A stretch of DNA of 64,000 nt from Clitopilus passeckerianus (lineage: Eukaryota; Basidiomycota; Agaricomycetes; Agaricales; Entolomataceae): positions 1 to 64,000 of the forward strand of contig CALYLX010000104.1 in NCBI GenBank assembly GCA_944990035.1. The letters run 5' to 3'. Below, piece after piece: positions 36,799-55,705 of this stretch. A model generated the notes under the pieces. The model made no database searches. It saw nothing but the letters and a program-made list of their open reading frames with translations, and was not told the origin of the DNA. Position numbers and translations under genes: made by a program. Position 1 is the stretch's first letter, and each line of letters starts with the position of its first letter.

Positions 36799-37838
36799 TG
36801 TGAGTCTCAAGTGGGAGGAGGAATGATGATGAATGGGAGGAATTCGTTCGAGATTTTATAGGTTTCGGAAGTCCTTCATCCCTTTCTTTTCTTGAGCAGA
36901 TCATCTTTCATTCGACTCTTTCTGACTCTAGAGTCGCGTGGGTAAAGCGCCGCTAGTAGGTACTTCACGATCCATGTTGGTCGGATGATTATAGTCAACC
37001 ATGCGAACCCAGGTTGCTTGCCTCGGATACGCAAATGGGTAGCAACCAATGGTAGTTGGAAAAGATGTGCCAAGGATGGTTTTCCACTTCAATTCATTGA
37101 CTCGTGTCAGTGGTCTGCAGAGGAAAAGAGTCACAGAATAAGCGGATGTATCAATCGAGAGATGATCAACACAATAGGTACCTGATGGATTATATGGTAC
37201 TAAAGTCATTTCCTTGTCTAGGTTCTCCCAGCCAGGCAGAACAGCGCCCGGAAGTTTGGTGACTTCGGTCAGGGAAACCTTGAGAAGGTCCTGAATTGGT
37301 TCATCGCAATTGTTACCAGGTGACCACGAATTTCTCTGGTTCTGGTCCGATTTCTTGACGACGTTATCTTTGAGGCCATAGATTGCTCAGCGAGGGCCAC
37401 AGGTACGCAGAGGCGGGCTTGTGGGCGGTTGTCAGAGATTTGACAAGGGATAATGGTGGGAAAGTTGAAGGCGCGCTGTCACCGCGTGATGAGACGCGTC
37501 AGGCACTTTGCAAAAGCACGCGTTTTACTACCAAAATGGCACCCCCAGCCGCCTTTGATGCCAAAATAGGAAGTAGAAGCGCCTGGTGAAACGGTCGGGT
37601 GCTATACCGCGGCGATTCAAGGCTGTGGTCGCTTGAGCTCCCTGGAGCAACCTTGCAAAGTCACCAAATCTCCTGGAACAAGTGTTTTTCAGGCTCGACA
37701 GACCACGCCAAGGTAGGCTGTCTCGCCTCGGTCCAACTTCAAGTTAATTTGTCAAAGATGGGATTTCGCTCGAGCACAAATATCTGTACTAAATTAGTTG
37801 ATTATTGAGATTCGCGTTCCAAAAGCTCGCATCCGAGT
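36799..37838. other. Intergenic 1 kb
   Basis: Promoter of the beta-helix/GH18 gene at the left, 3' flank of the dehydrogenase gene at the right. Only short unrelated open frames. Confidence 0.4.
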
Positions 37839-39072
37839 CTACTCGAAATTGCAGCTATGTGATACATCCTTCCACTCCTCGACCAGGGAGAGGGTCTTCT
37901 TATATCTAACAACCAGCTCTGTCTCTGCATCGGATCCGAGAACCAGTAGATTCGGCCAAGATTTCCCCTTCGCAACCCCTTCCCCCCGCACAACATCCAC
38001 AACCACCTCCATCGCCTTATCAGGATCACCTTTCTCGGTCCCGGCCACGCCTTTGAATCTGGTATGGCTAGCCGTTCTCAAAGCATCATACGCGGGTATT
38101 GGATTTGTGGTATGATAATCTTGGCCGTATATATTTTCCGTTCGGAAAGCACCTGGGGCAACAAGTAGTGTTCGAATACCGAACTGAGCCACTTCAGCAC
38201 TCAGAGTTTCCGTGATTGCTGCAAGTCGTTAGCTTGCTTATCAATCGAGTTTAAATGAACCATACCATGTAGCGCTGCCTTCGACGCGGAATATGGCCCT
38301 TTTGGGATGTGTTAGTCACTTCATTGTCGGATACCTGGTCAGTCATTGAGAAATTCTCACCCAGACCCTGTCCGTCTCATCAGCAAACCTATTCCAATCG
38401 TACCAGGCATAAAAGGACACATACCGGCAATTCTGTCTTCCAGACAGACCTACTTCCGACCATCACAAGCGTAGCTTGTTTGCTTGCACGCAGATGGGGC
38501 AACGCAGCTATAGCTACGTCCATCACGCCAAATACATTTGTCTCGAATTGCTTTCGCAAGAGGGCCGATCTGGAAAAGTGTCAGATATCTGCATTCGCTT
38601 CGTAATGTGCAGAGTAGTTGAAGTCACTCACCCTCCTTCTTCAAGTAAACCTGGAAAGCCGATCCCTGCATGGGAGATTAGCCCTGCACCATAGCATCTA
38701 GTGTAGCCAGCCTGACCAGCATTATTAACGAGGATATCTATCTGGCCCCAGAACGCCGCAGCTTCGTTCAGTTTAGTTTTTAATATCTCTTCTCCAGCCG
38801 TAATATCAAGCTCTAGGGTCCGAATATTCTTCTTCCAATCCGCATCGAAATCCTTGTGCAGCTCCTCTAACTTCTTCGTCGACCTTGCCGTAGCAATGAC
38901 TCGGTCTCCCCGTTTGAGCGCCGAACTAACGAGTCTCTTTCCAAACCCAGAGGAAGTGCCTGTTCATGAAGGTTCAAGGGAAGACTCGAGATAAGCGTCC
39001 AAACTACGATGAGCTCGATCATGTGATAATGTAGAACTTGCCAGTGATGAACCACACCTTGGATTCGGCCAT
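37839..39072 (-). CDS. Short-chain dehydrogenase/reductase (SDR)
   Basis: Exons 39072-39042, 38959-38717, 38665-38632, 38569-38454, 38375-38361, 38298-38266 and 38218-37839; 852 nt, 283 aa. The Rossmann dinucleotide motif is T10-G-T-S-S-G-F-G17, the NNAG motif is 89-92, and the catalytic Y149-S-A-S-K153 follows GQGLGP. It therefore looks like an active classical SDR oxidoreductase using NAD(P)H. The substrate is not predictable; the PGAFRTEN motif after the active site is typical of small-molecule SDRs. The first intron begins GCAAGT (GC-AG type), and one exon is only 15 nt (38375-38361); without these two unusual features the conserved motifs would be out of frame. No signal peptide. Confidence 0.9.
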
Positions 39073-39522
39073 CTTGAGTCCGGGGATTCTGGGGATTGGA
39101 ACTTTAAAGAGAGATGGGGGCCGGGACGTCTTTTATACGGTCGTCGTCGTTTAGGATCAATAACCGGTAATGATCGCAGCGGTGAATCTTACAAACCCGG
39201 TCGAAAGATAGCCCGCCAAGGTATTCAAAGCTGGGGTCAGTGGATGCTAGAGCAACTAATTCCTCGGAGCCCGGATATTGCTTTCCAGCATGCTACTGCA
39301 GGATAACCGTAGGTTGTGTTAGGCGGATGGTCTGGATGATCATGATCACAGACGGCCGCGTCGAATTCTGCAACTATAGACCCAGCACAGGCGCAAAGAA
39401 CGAGAAGCAACTCATTGAAAAGGTGGAGATCAAGTTCCATTAGGAAATGCTAATCGTTGATCCCCACGTTGGCATCTGCCAATGGTATTTGATGCCCGTA
39501 CGGTTTACAATCTATCCGTAAT
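39073..39522. other. Intergenic
   Basis: About 450 bp between the SDR start and the end of the GH1 gene, both minus strand; contains the SDR promoter. Nothing else recognised. Confidence 0.4.
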
Positions 39523-42125
39523 CTACTTCTGCGCGTGCGATTTGTAAAACTGAGCTAAGCAACCATTTTATGAGCTTGTCATCGGAAAAGGCCAGACCGA
39601 GACCAACTCACACAACGCGAAAGCGGAACGCTTGTATGTCCTCTCAAGGGTAGTGTAGTTCACATGCTGAATACCAAACCTAGGTAAGCGAGTCATTGTA
39701 TTAGCGCCCATTCGTCATAACGGACCGGAGGAAGAATAGAAGATGAGATGGCTGACCTGGCGCTCAATCCACTGCTCCATTCGGCATTGTCAACCATAGC
39801 TTCATGAGATTGGTCAGAAAAGCAGAGATAGTATGATGAGATGATTGACTCACCCCAGGCGAAGGTACCAGCAATCGGCAGCTTGTCCTCATGAATTGCG
39901 CGGAGGATCTCACCGAGGTAGGTCATGAAGTAGTCTGTACGGGGTCGTCACACACAGTTCGAGGAAAGGAGGACCTGACTGACTTGTTCTCGTAACATCT
40001 TCAGTAATTCGGAATAGCTCGGTCCGTTGAGCCTCAAACGGTTCCACAAAACCGTATTCCGCAACGTACTATTCCCAAACCGACAGTCAGGGTCAACAGC
40101 AACGTTCACATGATAGAACACGCACCATCTTCTTCGTCGGCCACCTCTTCTGCAGTTGTTTCAATGAATCCCGTAAGAAATTCGGAGTAGCCTGCAACCA
40201 GGTCTCGCTCAGCGGGTCCGGGCTAATCCCAGCCGCCCATCCCGCATTCGAGTCATATAGGACTGCTTGATTGCACGACGGCCACAACGGATGGGCAGTA
40301 TTATTAATGCAAGCCGCCAATCCATCGTCAGGCGCTGCGACGTATGATGTCCTGTAGCAATCGATGGCGAAGAAGTCCGCAGATCCAAGGAGGTCTTTCT
40401 TCTCTGCTTCAGTGAACCGAGGGAGGAATGAAGGAGGGAGTGTATCGGTCATGCGCTTGGGCCAGTCGCCAGTCTTGTACACTGGGTCGGAGAAGATGCC
40501 AATTTGGAATGAGGCGTGGCGTTCGACTGCTTCAATATCTTCAGTGCTGTTGGTGCGCCATGGGATACCACTGTGGTTACATGTAAATCAGCAAATCGGC
40601 CAGAGAGTATAGAAAAGCTGATAGAGCCATACACGAAGTCGTCATTCTTGAACGCGATCTCTCCTTGGATACCCATCTCCCTGAAAGCTTGACCACCCTC
40701 ATCAGCACAAACCTAATCCGAAGCAAAGAAGTCAGGACTGACCTTTGACAGCACCGGCATGAGCCCTCAACACATTATATGCACAAATGAATGGTGCAGC
40801 GGCAGAGCTGACATTCGTCGGAAGGGAAGCATCTTCGTAGCCAGTCAGTTGCGAGTAGTCAAAAGCCTGAGCGGAGGATACTGACTGAATGGGTATCCAC
40901 CGACTTGGCCACAGTAAACACGAGGCTCATTGAATGTATACCAGGTCTTGACACGGCCGTTATATGCTTTGAAAACGGTCTTCGCATAGCTGGTTCAAAA
41001 TGAGCACGACAACTTGTGGTGGAACTCACACAAACTTACTGAACGAAATCATCGACAACTTTGGAGGAAGTGAAGCCACCATAGTATGCCTGGACAGATA
41101 CAGGTGTATCCCAATGGACTGCCGGAAAAGACGACGTCAGGACCCAGTCGCATATAGTTTAAAGCTAGGACGCACATAGAGTAGCAACGGGTTCAACGCC
41201 CATTTTATTGTGATAGTCGATGACTTGTAACGACATTTCAGTACAATTTGGCAGTAATCCGCTCAACCATACTTACGGTCAGAGTAATGATCAATGGCAG
41301 CCTGGTTGACCGGAGAATCAGCCGTTCCGAAGGGAAAGATACGAGCCCAGGAGATCCTAGCTGTTGATCAGTTACGGAGATTATCAAGGAGTTGGCCAGC
41401 GTACGAGAATGAATGTGCGTTAATGCCTAGGGCGGCGACACGAGCGACATCCTCTTTGTACAGGAAGTACTGCAGGTCGACGATATCACCTGTAAGAGCC
41501 TGGGAAGTCAGAAATTGGAGCGAGGCATCGAATGAAACGACCAGACCTGTGGTGTTATCGATCACTCCTCCAGGCTGTCGGCTATTCCAATCCCACATCG
41601 TCGGTCCCTTGCCTTCATCTTTCACAGCACCCTCAACTTGATACGCAGCGGTTGCGACGCCAAACTTGAAGCCCTTCGGAAGCTTGTATTTAGGTAGGAT
41701 ATCTTTCGGTTCTGGCGCGAACCAACTTGGGTACAGAGCCGGAGGTGGCGAAGGCACCGGTATGGGTAGACTGGGTATTTTGGTGGTCGTGAATGGGGAT
41801 TTCTCAACCGGTCCAACCTACGACAGGGGTTTGGTTTCAGACGAAAACGTTGGAACAAAATGCAGCTACTCACGACATCCCAAAGCTTCTCGAGCCCAGC
41901 AGCAGAGAAATCGCGTGGTACGGACCCTACGGCAGGGAACTTCGCTCCACTGGTGGGAATTACCACGGTGGTAGTTGTGCCAGTCGTATGGATAGTGCTC
42001 GTCTGAGTCGGGAAAAGGGTAGAAGTTGTCGGTGTCAAGGCCGTGCTGGTTGCGCTTGACGCAGATTGGCTGATCGCCTGGCCTGTTAAGGCCACCAGCC
42101 ACGAAAGTAAGATACCTCGAATCAT
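39523..42125 (-). CDS. GH1 beta-glucosidase, secreted, with Ser/Thr-rich N-terminal linker
   Basis: 15 exons: 42125-41874, 41817-41547, 41489-41405, 41356-41277, 41223-41176, 41118-41040, 40989-40886, 40832-40743, 40687-40633, 40570-40126, 40068-39984, 39934-39854, 39799-39757, 39679-39612 and 39554-39523; 1818 nt, 605 aa. A signal peptide (MIRGILLSWLVALTGQAISQ) is followed by about 50 Ser/Thr-rich residues. The GH1 barrel begins KGFKFGVATAAYQVEGA and continues with FSISWARIFPFG, WYTFNEP (acid/base E293) and a nucleophile region VAEYG (E507) in place of the usual I/VTENG. GH1 enzymes release glucose from cello-oligosaccharides or other glycosides. An alternative start lies 14 codons upstream (42167), but the chosen one leads straight into the signal peptide. 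Confidence 0.92.
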
Positions 42126-42747
42126 TTCTATCGAGTTCAATAGGTCGTAACAGGCGGGAAGTTGCATTTTAAAGGCAGAGAACCTCGCGCGGTGGTCGGT
42201 CGAAGACGAAGCCCCATGACGTTCGAGATTTTCGAGAACTGCAGGCTTTGGACTTGTGACCTACTCGAGTAAAAGGCGGACCGCTCGATAAACGATCTTC
42301 CCGGTCGGTGTCAACACCACGGTGACGTTGCGTGTGAGGCCAAAGGCAAGAGAAACTCAATTGTGGAGATTTATTTCTAACATTGTCAGTTGAGCTTACT
42401 GGAAAAACCGTGGCATTTTAAATTCGGAAGTTTAGAAGGTTCTGATTCGACTGGCATGCAGCGAAGGCCCACGTCTTAGACGAGTAAACCTATTTTTACC
42501 ATTCAGATTTTTGACAAAGATCTCATAAGCAGGAGAAATCATGGTGAATATATACAATCCATGCAATCATAAACAGGTCCACTATGTAGAAACACGGATA
42601 AGATGTTGATATTGAAAGGCCCAAAAACAATTCAAAAGTGAAATTATAACGGAAGTCTCAATGGTTCCATTTCCTGCTTTCAAGAGCACTTGCCAACTGG
42701 CCAGCTCCAGATGAACAGGAAAAAGAAAGAAGAGATGGGGAAATCCC
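42126..42747. other. Intergenic between GH1 and U2 snRNA
   Basis: About 620 bp containing the GH1 promoter (a TTTTAAA-like box lies near 42170) and the 3' side of the U2 gene, where a plus-strand AAAAAGAAAGAA stretch (42721-42732) gives a T-rich run downstream of the RNA 3' end. No protein gene. Confidence 0.4.
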
Positions 42748-42932
42748 CCGACGACACAAGCCGGTGGTGCAATAGCAAGGTCATCGCGCCCTCCGTGTTG
42801 CAAGCAGAGCACAGAGGGACAGGGGCGGCAAAAATTAGATAACCAATAATGGAGGCGGTGCCTCCATAATAGTGGTTAAACTATTAAGAACAGATACTAC
42901 ACTTGATCTAAGCCAAAAGGCCAGAGTGGTAA
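42748..42932 (-). ncRNA. U2: U2 spliceosomal snRNA
   Basis: The minus strand reads GGCCTTTTGGCTTAGATCAA, then GTGTAGTATCTGTTCTTA, the most conserved part of U2, with the branch-site recognition GTAGTA at 42900-42895. Stem II follows (a GGAGGC ... GCCTCC hairpin), then the Sm site AATTTTTG (42836-42829), about 95 nt from the 5' end as in other U2 RNAs. Stem III (CCCTCTGTG ... CACGGAGGG) and a stem IV carrying GACCTTGCTATTGCA come next. The total of about 185 nt fits. A TATATAAGG box lies about 30 nt upstream (near 42960). U2 base-pairs with the intron branch point in the spliceosome. Exact ends are estimates (plus or minus 5 nt). Confidence 0.94.
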
Positions 42933-42954
42933 GGACATAAGCATGTTGACGACA

Positions 42955-42968
42955 GCCTTATATATTGA
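42955..42968 (-). promoter_or_regulatory. TATA box of the U2 snRNA gene
   Basis: On the minus strand AATATATAAGG is located about 28 nt before the predicted U2 5' end, the usual spacing of a fungal TATA element for an snRNA promoter. The assignment rests on position and sequence only. Confidence 0.5.
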
Positions 42969-43207
42969 CAACTCTTGCGCACAGACCACCCGGCACGTGC
43001 AAGGTTAGTCATCGGTTTTGCGGGAGGTGAAGTCTGAAGAAACGCATCCATCACCTCGCTTGCGGTTTATATTCTCTCCAGGCGGTGTAATGATACTCAG
43101 CAACGTCCAGACTTTCGTCAAAAAAGCGTCTGTAACAGATATAACATTCGATAGCAACAACAATGGCAAGAAGCGTAACAAAACAAGGATATATCCTTCG
43201 TAAAATT

Positions 43208-51059
<7,852 letters not shown>

Positions 51060-52150
51060 GGTGCTGGCAGGTCGAGGCCAACGAATCCGACTTCTAGTTG
51101 TCAAAACCGCTGAAAGTATTTATCTGTTCGCGTTGGCCTCCAAATGCCGCCTGGGCATTGAATAGGTGGTGTCCAAGAGCTGACGGACGGCGCCGTAGTA
51201 GATTGAGTAGTGGCAGGGTCATTGTATGATCGGCGGCAAGGAACCTCGATTGATTCATGATGGAAACCGTGACAGAGCCATTTGCTTGCCACGACGACAT
51301 TTGAGGCTTACAAGCTCATCTTATTTCTATCTTGCGAAGAAGTCGGGCAAAGTTGAAGGTTACCAAACCCTAGCTCAAGACACAACCAAAGACCATGGCT
51401 CCGGCACTACTCTCCCACGTCGACCAAGGATATGGACTGGATACTCTCCCCCTGGAGGGTGAATTACGGGGCCATATTTGTTGTTTTAATCATTAACCAT
51501 CTGACCTGTTTGCGGCTGCACTGGCGTCTTGCTGGCGTCGTACGACAAAATTATGCTAGACCGTTTGCACTCGGGCTTCCCATCCATGCAGCACCTTAAG
51601 AGCGGGCGGAACGCATTCTTGTACCTACGCCGAGACTCGAAAGTTGCTTTAATTTTGAACTTTAAGCGTAAAGCTCCGAGCATGAATGATACACGGGAAG
51701 GGAAATCCACCCGATACTACGAATTCCTACAAAAATACAAAAACGTGGTATGGTTGGCGAAGCAGCGACGGGGGATCAGGGCAAAAGGTATCGTATGTAC
51801 AGGCTATTACTATGAAAGATTGCTGTTTGTTTTTTTATACTCAGTATAAATACTTTATATGTAATAAATGGCGAAGATTGGCAAAGAGATAACATATCGC
51901 CGGAAATTGTTGGTTATAAGAACATAACCCTTGATATATCGAGCAGAATGACGCGCCTGTTCGTACAGCCAGCCAGCTGCGATTGCGGAGCCCGTGCTGT
52001 TAACTGCAAATGATCCAGGTTCGGAGGAAACCAGAGGAATGGAATAGAATCCCATTGCCAATGAGGTCTTTTGCTCAAGGCCACCAGACCCGACAACCTC
52101 AGTTGCTCTCTTTGTACAAGGATAAAGAGCTGTATTCCGCATCCCTGTGC
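51060..52150. other. BEACH gene 5' side with an upstream open frame
   Basis: A minus-strand frame of 68 codons (51300-51094, starting MSSWQANGSVTVSIMNQ and containing LLNLLRRRPSALGHHLFN) ends 34 bp before the BEACH start codon. It could be an upstream ORF or a mis-spliced first exon; no in-frame splice to the main gene was found. Between 51.3 and 52.1 kb nothing else is supported, apart from degenerate sequence continuing from the WD40 remnant. Confidence 0.4.
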
Positions 52151-52155
52151 CGGCG

Positions 52156-52605
52156 CTACTGTGGAAGAATCGCCAATGGAAGTTCTCTCAAAAGGAAACC
52201 AATATCGCGAATTCGGGTTGAGTGAGGGACAAAGGCAACGATGGGAACACCTGTGTTGGCATCCCACAAACGGATCGTTCCGTCCCAGGAGGCCGATGCA
52301 ATTGTTAATCCGTCATTAGCAAATTTGACAGAGAAGACCCCCGATGAATGACCCATGAGGTCCGCAACGTGGGTTCCCGTGTTGCCATTCCACAGCCGCA
52401 CCGTCTTGTCGTCAGATGCAGATGCAAGCCTTGATCCGTCACTTGAAAATGCGACATAGTTGACTTCGTGAGTAGCGATGTGAGCCCTGTCTTCCCGTTA
52501 CTAGTACACAACAGGACCGTCTCGTCTTCGGACGCCGACGCAAGCCTTAACCTGTCCCTTCAAACAACAAGGGAAGCGAAACAGAATACTTGGAGTTCGT
52601 TGGAG
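52156..52605 (-). pseudogene. Broken WD40-repeat gene fragment
   Basis: About three WD40 repeats are legible (RLASASEDETVLL, DGSRLASASDDKTVRLW, LTIASASWDGTIRLW). They are split by an in-frame stop at 52562-52560 and by a one-base frame change near 52485. No start, no upstream partner domain and no proper C-terminus are present. Tandem WD40 repeats of this near-identical kind are usual in basidiomycete NACHT/WD40 (NLR-like) genes, so this is probably the tail of such a gene left after decay. Confidence 0.7.
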
Positions 52606-53194
52606 CGGTAGTCGATTCCCAAAACCAAGTCTGACATACTGAGAGAGAGAGGGAGGAGCCGTGACGAGGTAGATAACAATGAAGATGGATCACCTTATAG
52701 CAGCTGCTGTGACAGGATAGAAGGTGAATGTACTATCGATGGGCAAGAGATGAGTCCGATATAGTATGTGCCACCATCTTTCAAAAAAGGTGGTTATTTT
52801 CCGGGAATACCAAAAAGTTCTGAAGGTTAGTGTAAGGCACATTGATGCGAAATGACTGCGAGGAAACCAGGGAGGTGGAAGTCGCCATTTGATGTGTTGG
52901 TTAGGAAGTTACAGAGCTTTGTCATGGTCGGCAAGTGGCAGAACGGGTAAGTCATGGCAGACAAATAGTTCAGGCACCGGGGAGAGACATGAACTTCTCG
53001 TCAGAGTAACTCTTCGTAAACATAGTCCAAAAATTATTATTGTTGTGCAGAAGTCTTCATGGAGCAATATATCCTTGAGAAATGGTAGGGTAAGCGCGAT
53101 ACAGCATCCACTCTCTCCACTCCTCGACTTGGCCGACAACATTCTTGATCTCGACAGCAGATTCTAAACCTTGAATTTCTGATCCACCGCCATG
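52606..53194. other. Intergenic
   Basis: About 590 bp downstream of the EthD-like gene; it contains a short GAGAGAGAG tract near 52642. No gene recognised. Confidence 0.35.
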
Positions 53195-53973
53195 TCAGCT
53201 CGACAATTGCGAGAAGAGGCTCAAAAAGAACTGACGGTGAATTATGGCGTAGCGCGGAACGACCTGCGCCTCCTTTCCGGCATCCTTGTACTTCAGCCCA
53301 CTCTTCAAATTATCCAACACCCTAATGACCTTGACCCCTGTCCAACCTTTCACGTCTTTCAACTTCGCCACCTGCTCCAGAACCTTTTCCAGCATTGCTT
53401 CATCATTCTCAACATCCAAGCTGTACGTCACGACGCCAGTGGTCGCACTTGCAACTCTCAACCCACTCAGGTCTTCATCGCTTGAATAGACGACCTCGCA
53501 AGTCCTTCGATCTAGTTCTTCTAGACGGGCAACAAGAGCATGTTCCCTGGGACTTCGGTGGGTGCGCAAACGAGTGTAGGCCTCTTGTTGAAAAGTGGAT
53601 GTATCATCGACGTCATACATCGCCAACCATCCTGGTGTCTTGCCGTCAGAGGCTTGGAAGCGCGCTCCTGTGAGAAACTGAGGGAGCCGTTGACGAAGTG
53701 GAACATGCTCGTTGTTGTACCAATCTAATCAAGTTGGATGAGACACATTCATGTGCCTCATGCAGCTGGTATACCTTGGAATTCATCCACAGGGACCTCC
53801 TTCCCCGGTTCTGAAAAGACGTAGAGATATCCTGCTGGCATTTCGTCCTTGTCGTTGTGAAAGTAAGAATCAAGAAAGTTGAGGTGGAGATTTGGAGTGA
53901 AGGCCGGAGCTTGATCAATTTGTCCGTTCGCTTCGGATTTCTCCATTAGAGCTTCTTCATCACAGGCGCCCAT
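53195..53973 (-). CDS. EthD-like dimeric alpha/beta-barrel protein
   Basis: Exons 53973-53775 and 53724-53195; 729 nt, 242 aa. Features: PAGYLYVFSEPGKEVPVDEF, then DWYNNEHVPLRQRLP and a GWLAMYDV turn. This is the pattern of a small family common in Agaricomycetes, built as a ferredoxin-like dimeric barrel (EthD/DUF-type), with the DWYNNEH segment at the usual place. A second similar half follows (LDRRTCEVVYSS...). The biochemical role is unknown; relatives act in small-molecule turnover. The start at 53973 is the first ATG; residue M45 (MPAGYL) is an equally possible start. The family assignment is tentative. Confidence 0.72.
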
Positions 53974-54465
53974 CGACGAGCAAGCGCCCGCGTCTGAGTA
54001 TCAGATGTGCATCAACACGCCTTCAACAGCCTTCAACCCTACCTTCAACCATTTCATTCGACAACACCAACTTGCCGACATAATTACGCCTGAAACGATC
54101 CTTACCAACACAAGTACCTGATTTTACTAAGCTCTCCCATTGAATCAGCTACCTCGTACCCGTGGATCTTTACTCAGTCAACCAGCTCTCGTAACGTCTA
54201 ACAGTGTTCGGATGGCTTTGCGTCGAGCTGTCCAGCTACAAAGATAACCCGTTCGTTCACGTTCCGATGAATGGCGAAGAGGGGATGACTAAATATACTG
54301 TAGACAGAAACGCCTGATCACCGGAAGATCAACCGATTCGAAGACTGCGCGAAGTATGAACTATGCCCCACAGTGGCCAACCATAAATACCAGACGCCGT
54401 CTTTCCAATCCTACATCCAATCGCAGCATTTCAACTTCATTAAACAACTATCTGCCTAGTATAGA
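53974..54465. promoter_or_regulatory. Divergent promoter interval
   Basis: About 490 bp between the divergently transcribed EthD-like gene (minus) and NmrA-like gene (plus), so it serves both. No specific element is clear; an AT-rich AACCATAAATACC stretch lies about 85 bp before the plus-strand start. Confidence 0.4.
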
Positions 54466-55473
54466 ATGACCACCCTTATCACTGGCGGCAATGGCAAGAC
54501 TGGGCTCAACCTCGCTCAGCTCCACCACGCCGCCTCCAAGCCATTCCTCATCACTTCTCGCTCTGGCTCCTCGCCTAACCCAGCTTTCGCCTCCAATGCT
54601 GTCAAGTTCGACTGGTTCGACACCAGCACCTTTGAGAATCCGTTTAAGGCTGCTCAAGACATCGACAAGATGTACTTGATTGCTCCTCCCTCTTTGGACG
54701 CCTTGGGTGTCGCGAAGCCGTTCATTGACCTGGCCGTCCAGAAGGGAGTCAAGAGGATCGTGTTCCTGAGCGCAAGCGATGTACAGATCGGAGAGGAATA
54801 CCCTGGACTTGGAAAGATACACGAATACTTGGATGGAATCGAAGCCATCTGGTACGCCGCGTTGAGACCTACTTGGTTTACTGGTATGTCGAGTTGTTCG
54901 TCTCACAGAGTAATAATGGCCCTGATTTGGCCGACGCGTAGAGAATCTAAGCCAAACCTATGCTTCCAATATCCTCTCCGACGACAAGATCTACACCGCC
55001 TGTGGGGACGGCCTCATCCCTTTCGTATCCGCCGAGGACATCGCCCAGGCCGCTTACGATGGACTCTTCGCTCACAAGACTGGGGACAAGGCTTGGACTC
55101 GCGGACGTGCGCCTAGGATTCTCGGACCTGATTCCATTACTTACGATGATGTATGTCCCCCACATCCCACCACTTGTCCATATTCTAACGCCTTTTTAAC
55201 TTTTAGGTTGCGTCTATCATGTCGGATGTATTGGGCCGCAAGATCACCCACATCCACCTTTCTGAAGGCGACGCCCATCCGGCCTGGGACGCTGCTAATA
55301 TTCCCAAACAGTACCAGAAACTACTGGAGGCCATCGAACTTCGTGGTGCCAAGGGACAGGAGGATGAGTATTTGACTGGGAAGGGGCCTGAGGGCGTCGT
55401 GGACAAGGTAGTTGGGCCTAGGACGGTTAGAGCGTATGTTGAGAGGGAGAAGAAGGTCTGGATGAAAGAGTAG
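54466..55473 (+). CDS. NmrA-like NAD(P)-binding protein
   Basis: Exons 54466-54883, 54942-55150 and 55207-55473; 894 nt, 297 aa. The N-terminus ITGGNGKTGLNL has the G-G-x-G-x-x-G nucleotide-binding turn (G7-G8-N-G10-K-T-G13). This is followed by KRIVFLSASDVQI and LRPTWFTENLSQTY, the atypical-SDR/NmrA pattern that keeps no Tyr-x3-Lys catalytic pair. Relatives are redox sensors or reductases, for example in ergot-type alkaloid pathways, but no such cluster is present here. The C-terminus ends REKKVWMKE. All introns are GT-AG and 56-58 nt. Confidence 0.85.
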
Positions 55474-55705
55474 AGCTTATTCAAACAATTTCTACTGCTT
55501 GTATCAGTGTATTTAAGGCCATTGAAACTTGGCATGACCATTCTATTCTGCCTTCCATCGGCCATTGTTATACGTCCTGACAGTCCGTCATTTTTGCTAA
55601 GCGGAAATTATCCATTGCGACGTATTGGTATCACTACACTAAGCCAGTTAATGAAATACGATGAACTTGTCATCCTCTTCACATAAAAAACGGTCTATTG
55701 CGGGT

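Noticed and set aside
38361..38460. SDR model with exon 5 starting at 38335-38400 in other frames
   Set aside because: Other joints put the YSASK motif out of frame; only the 15-nt exon joint gives NGQGLGPYSASK.
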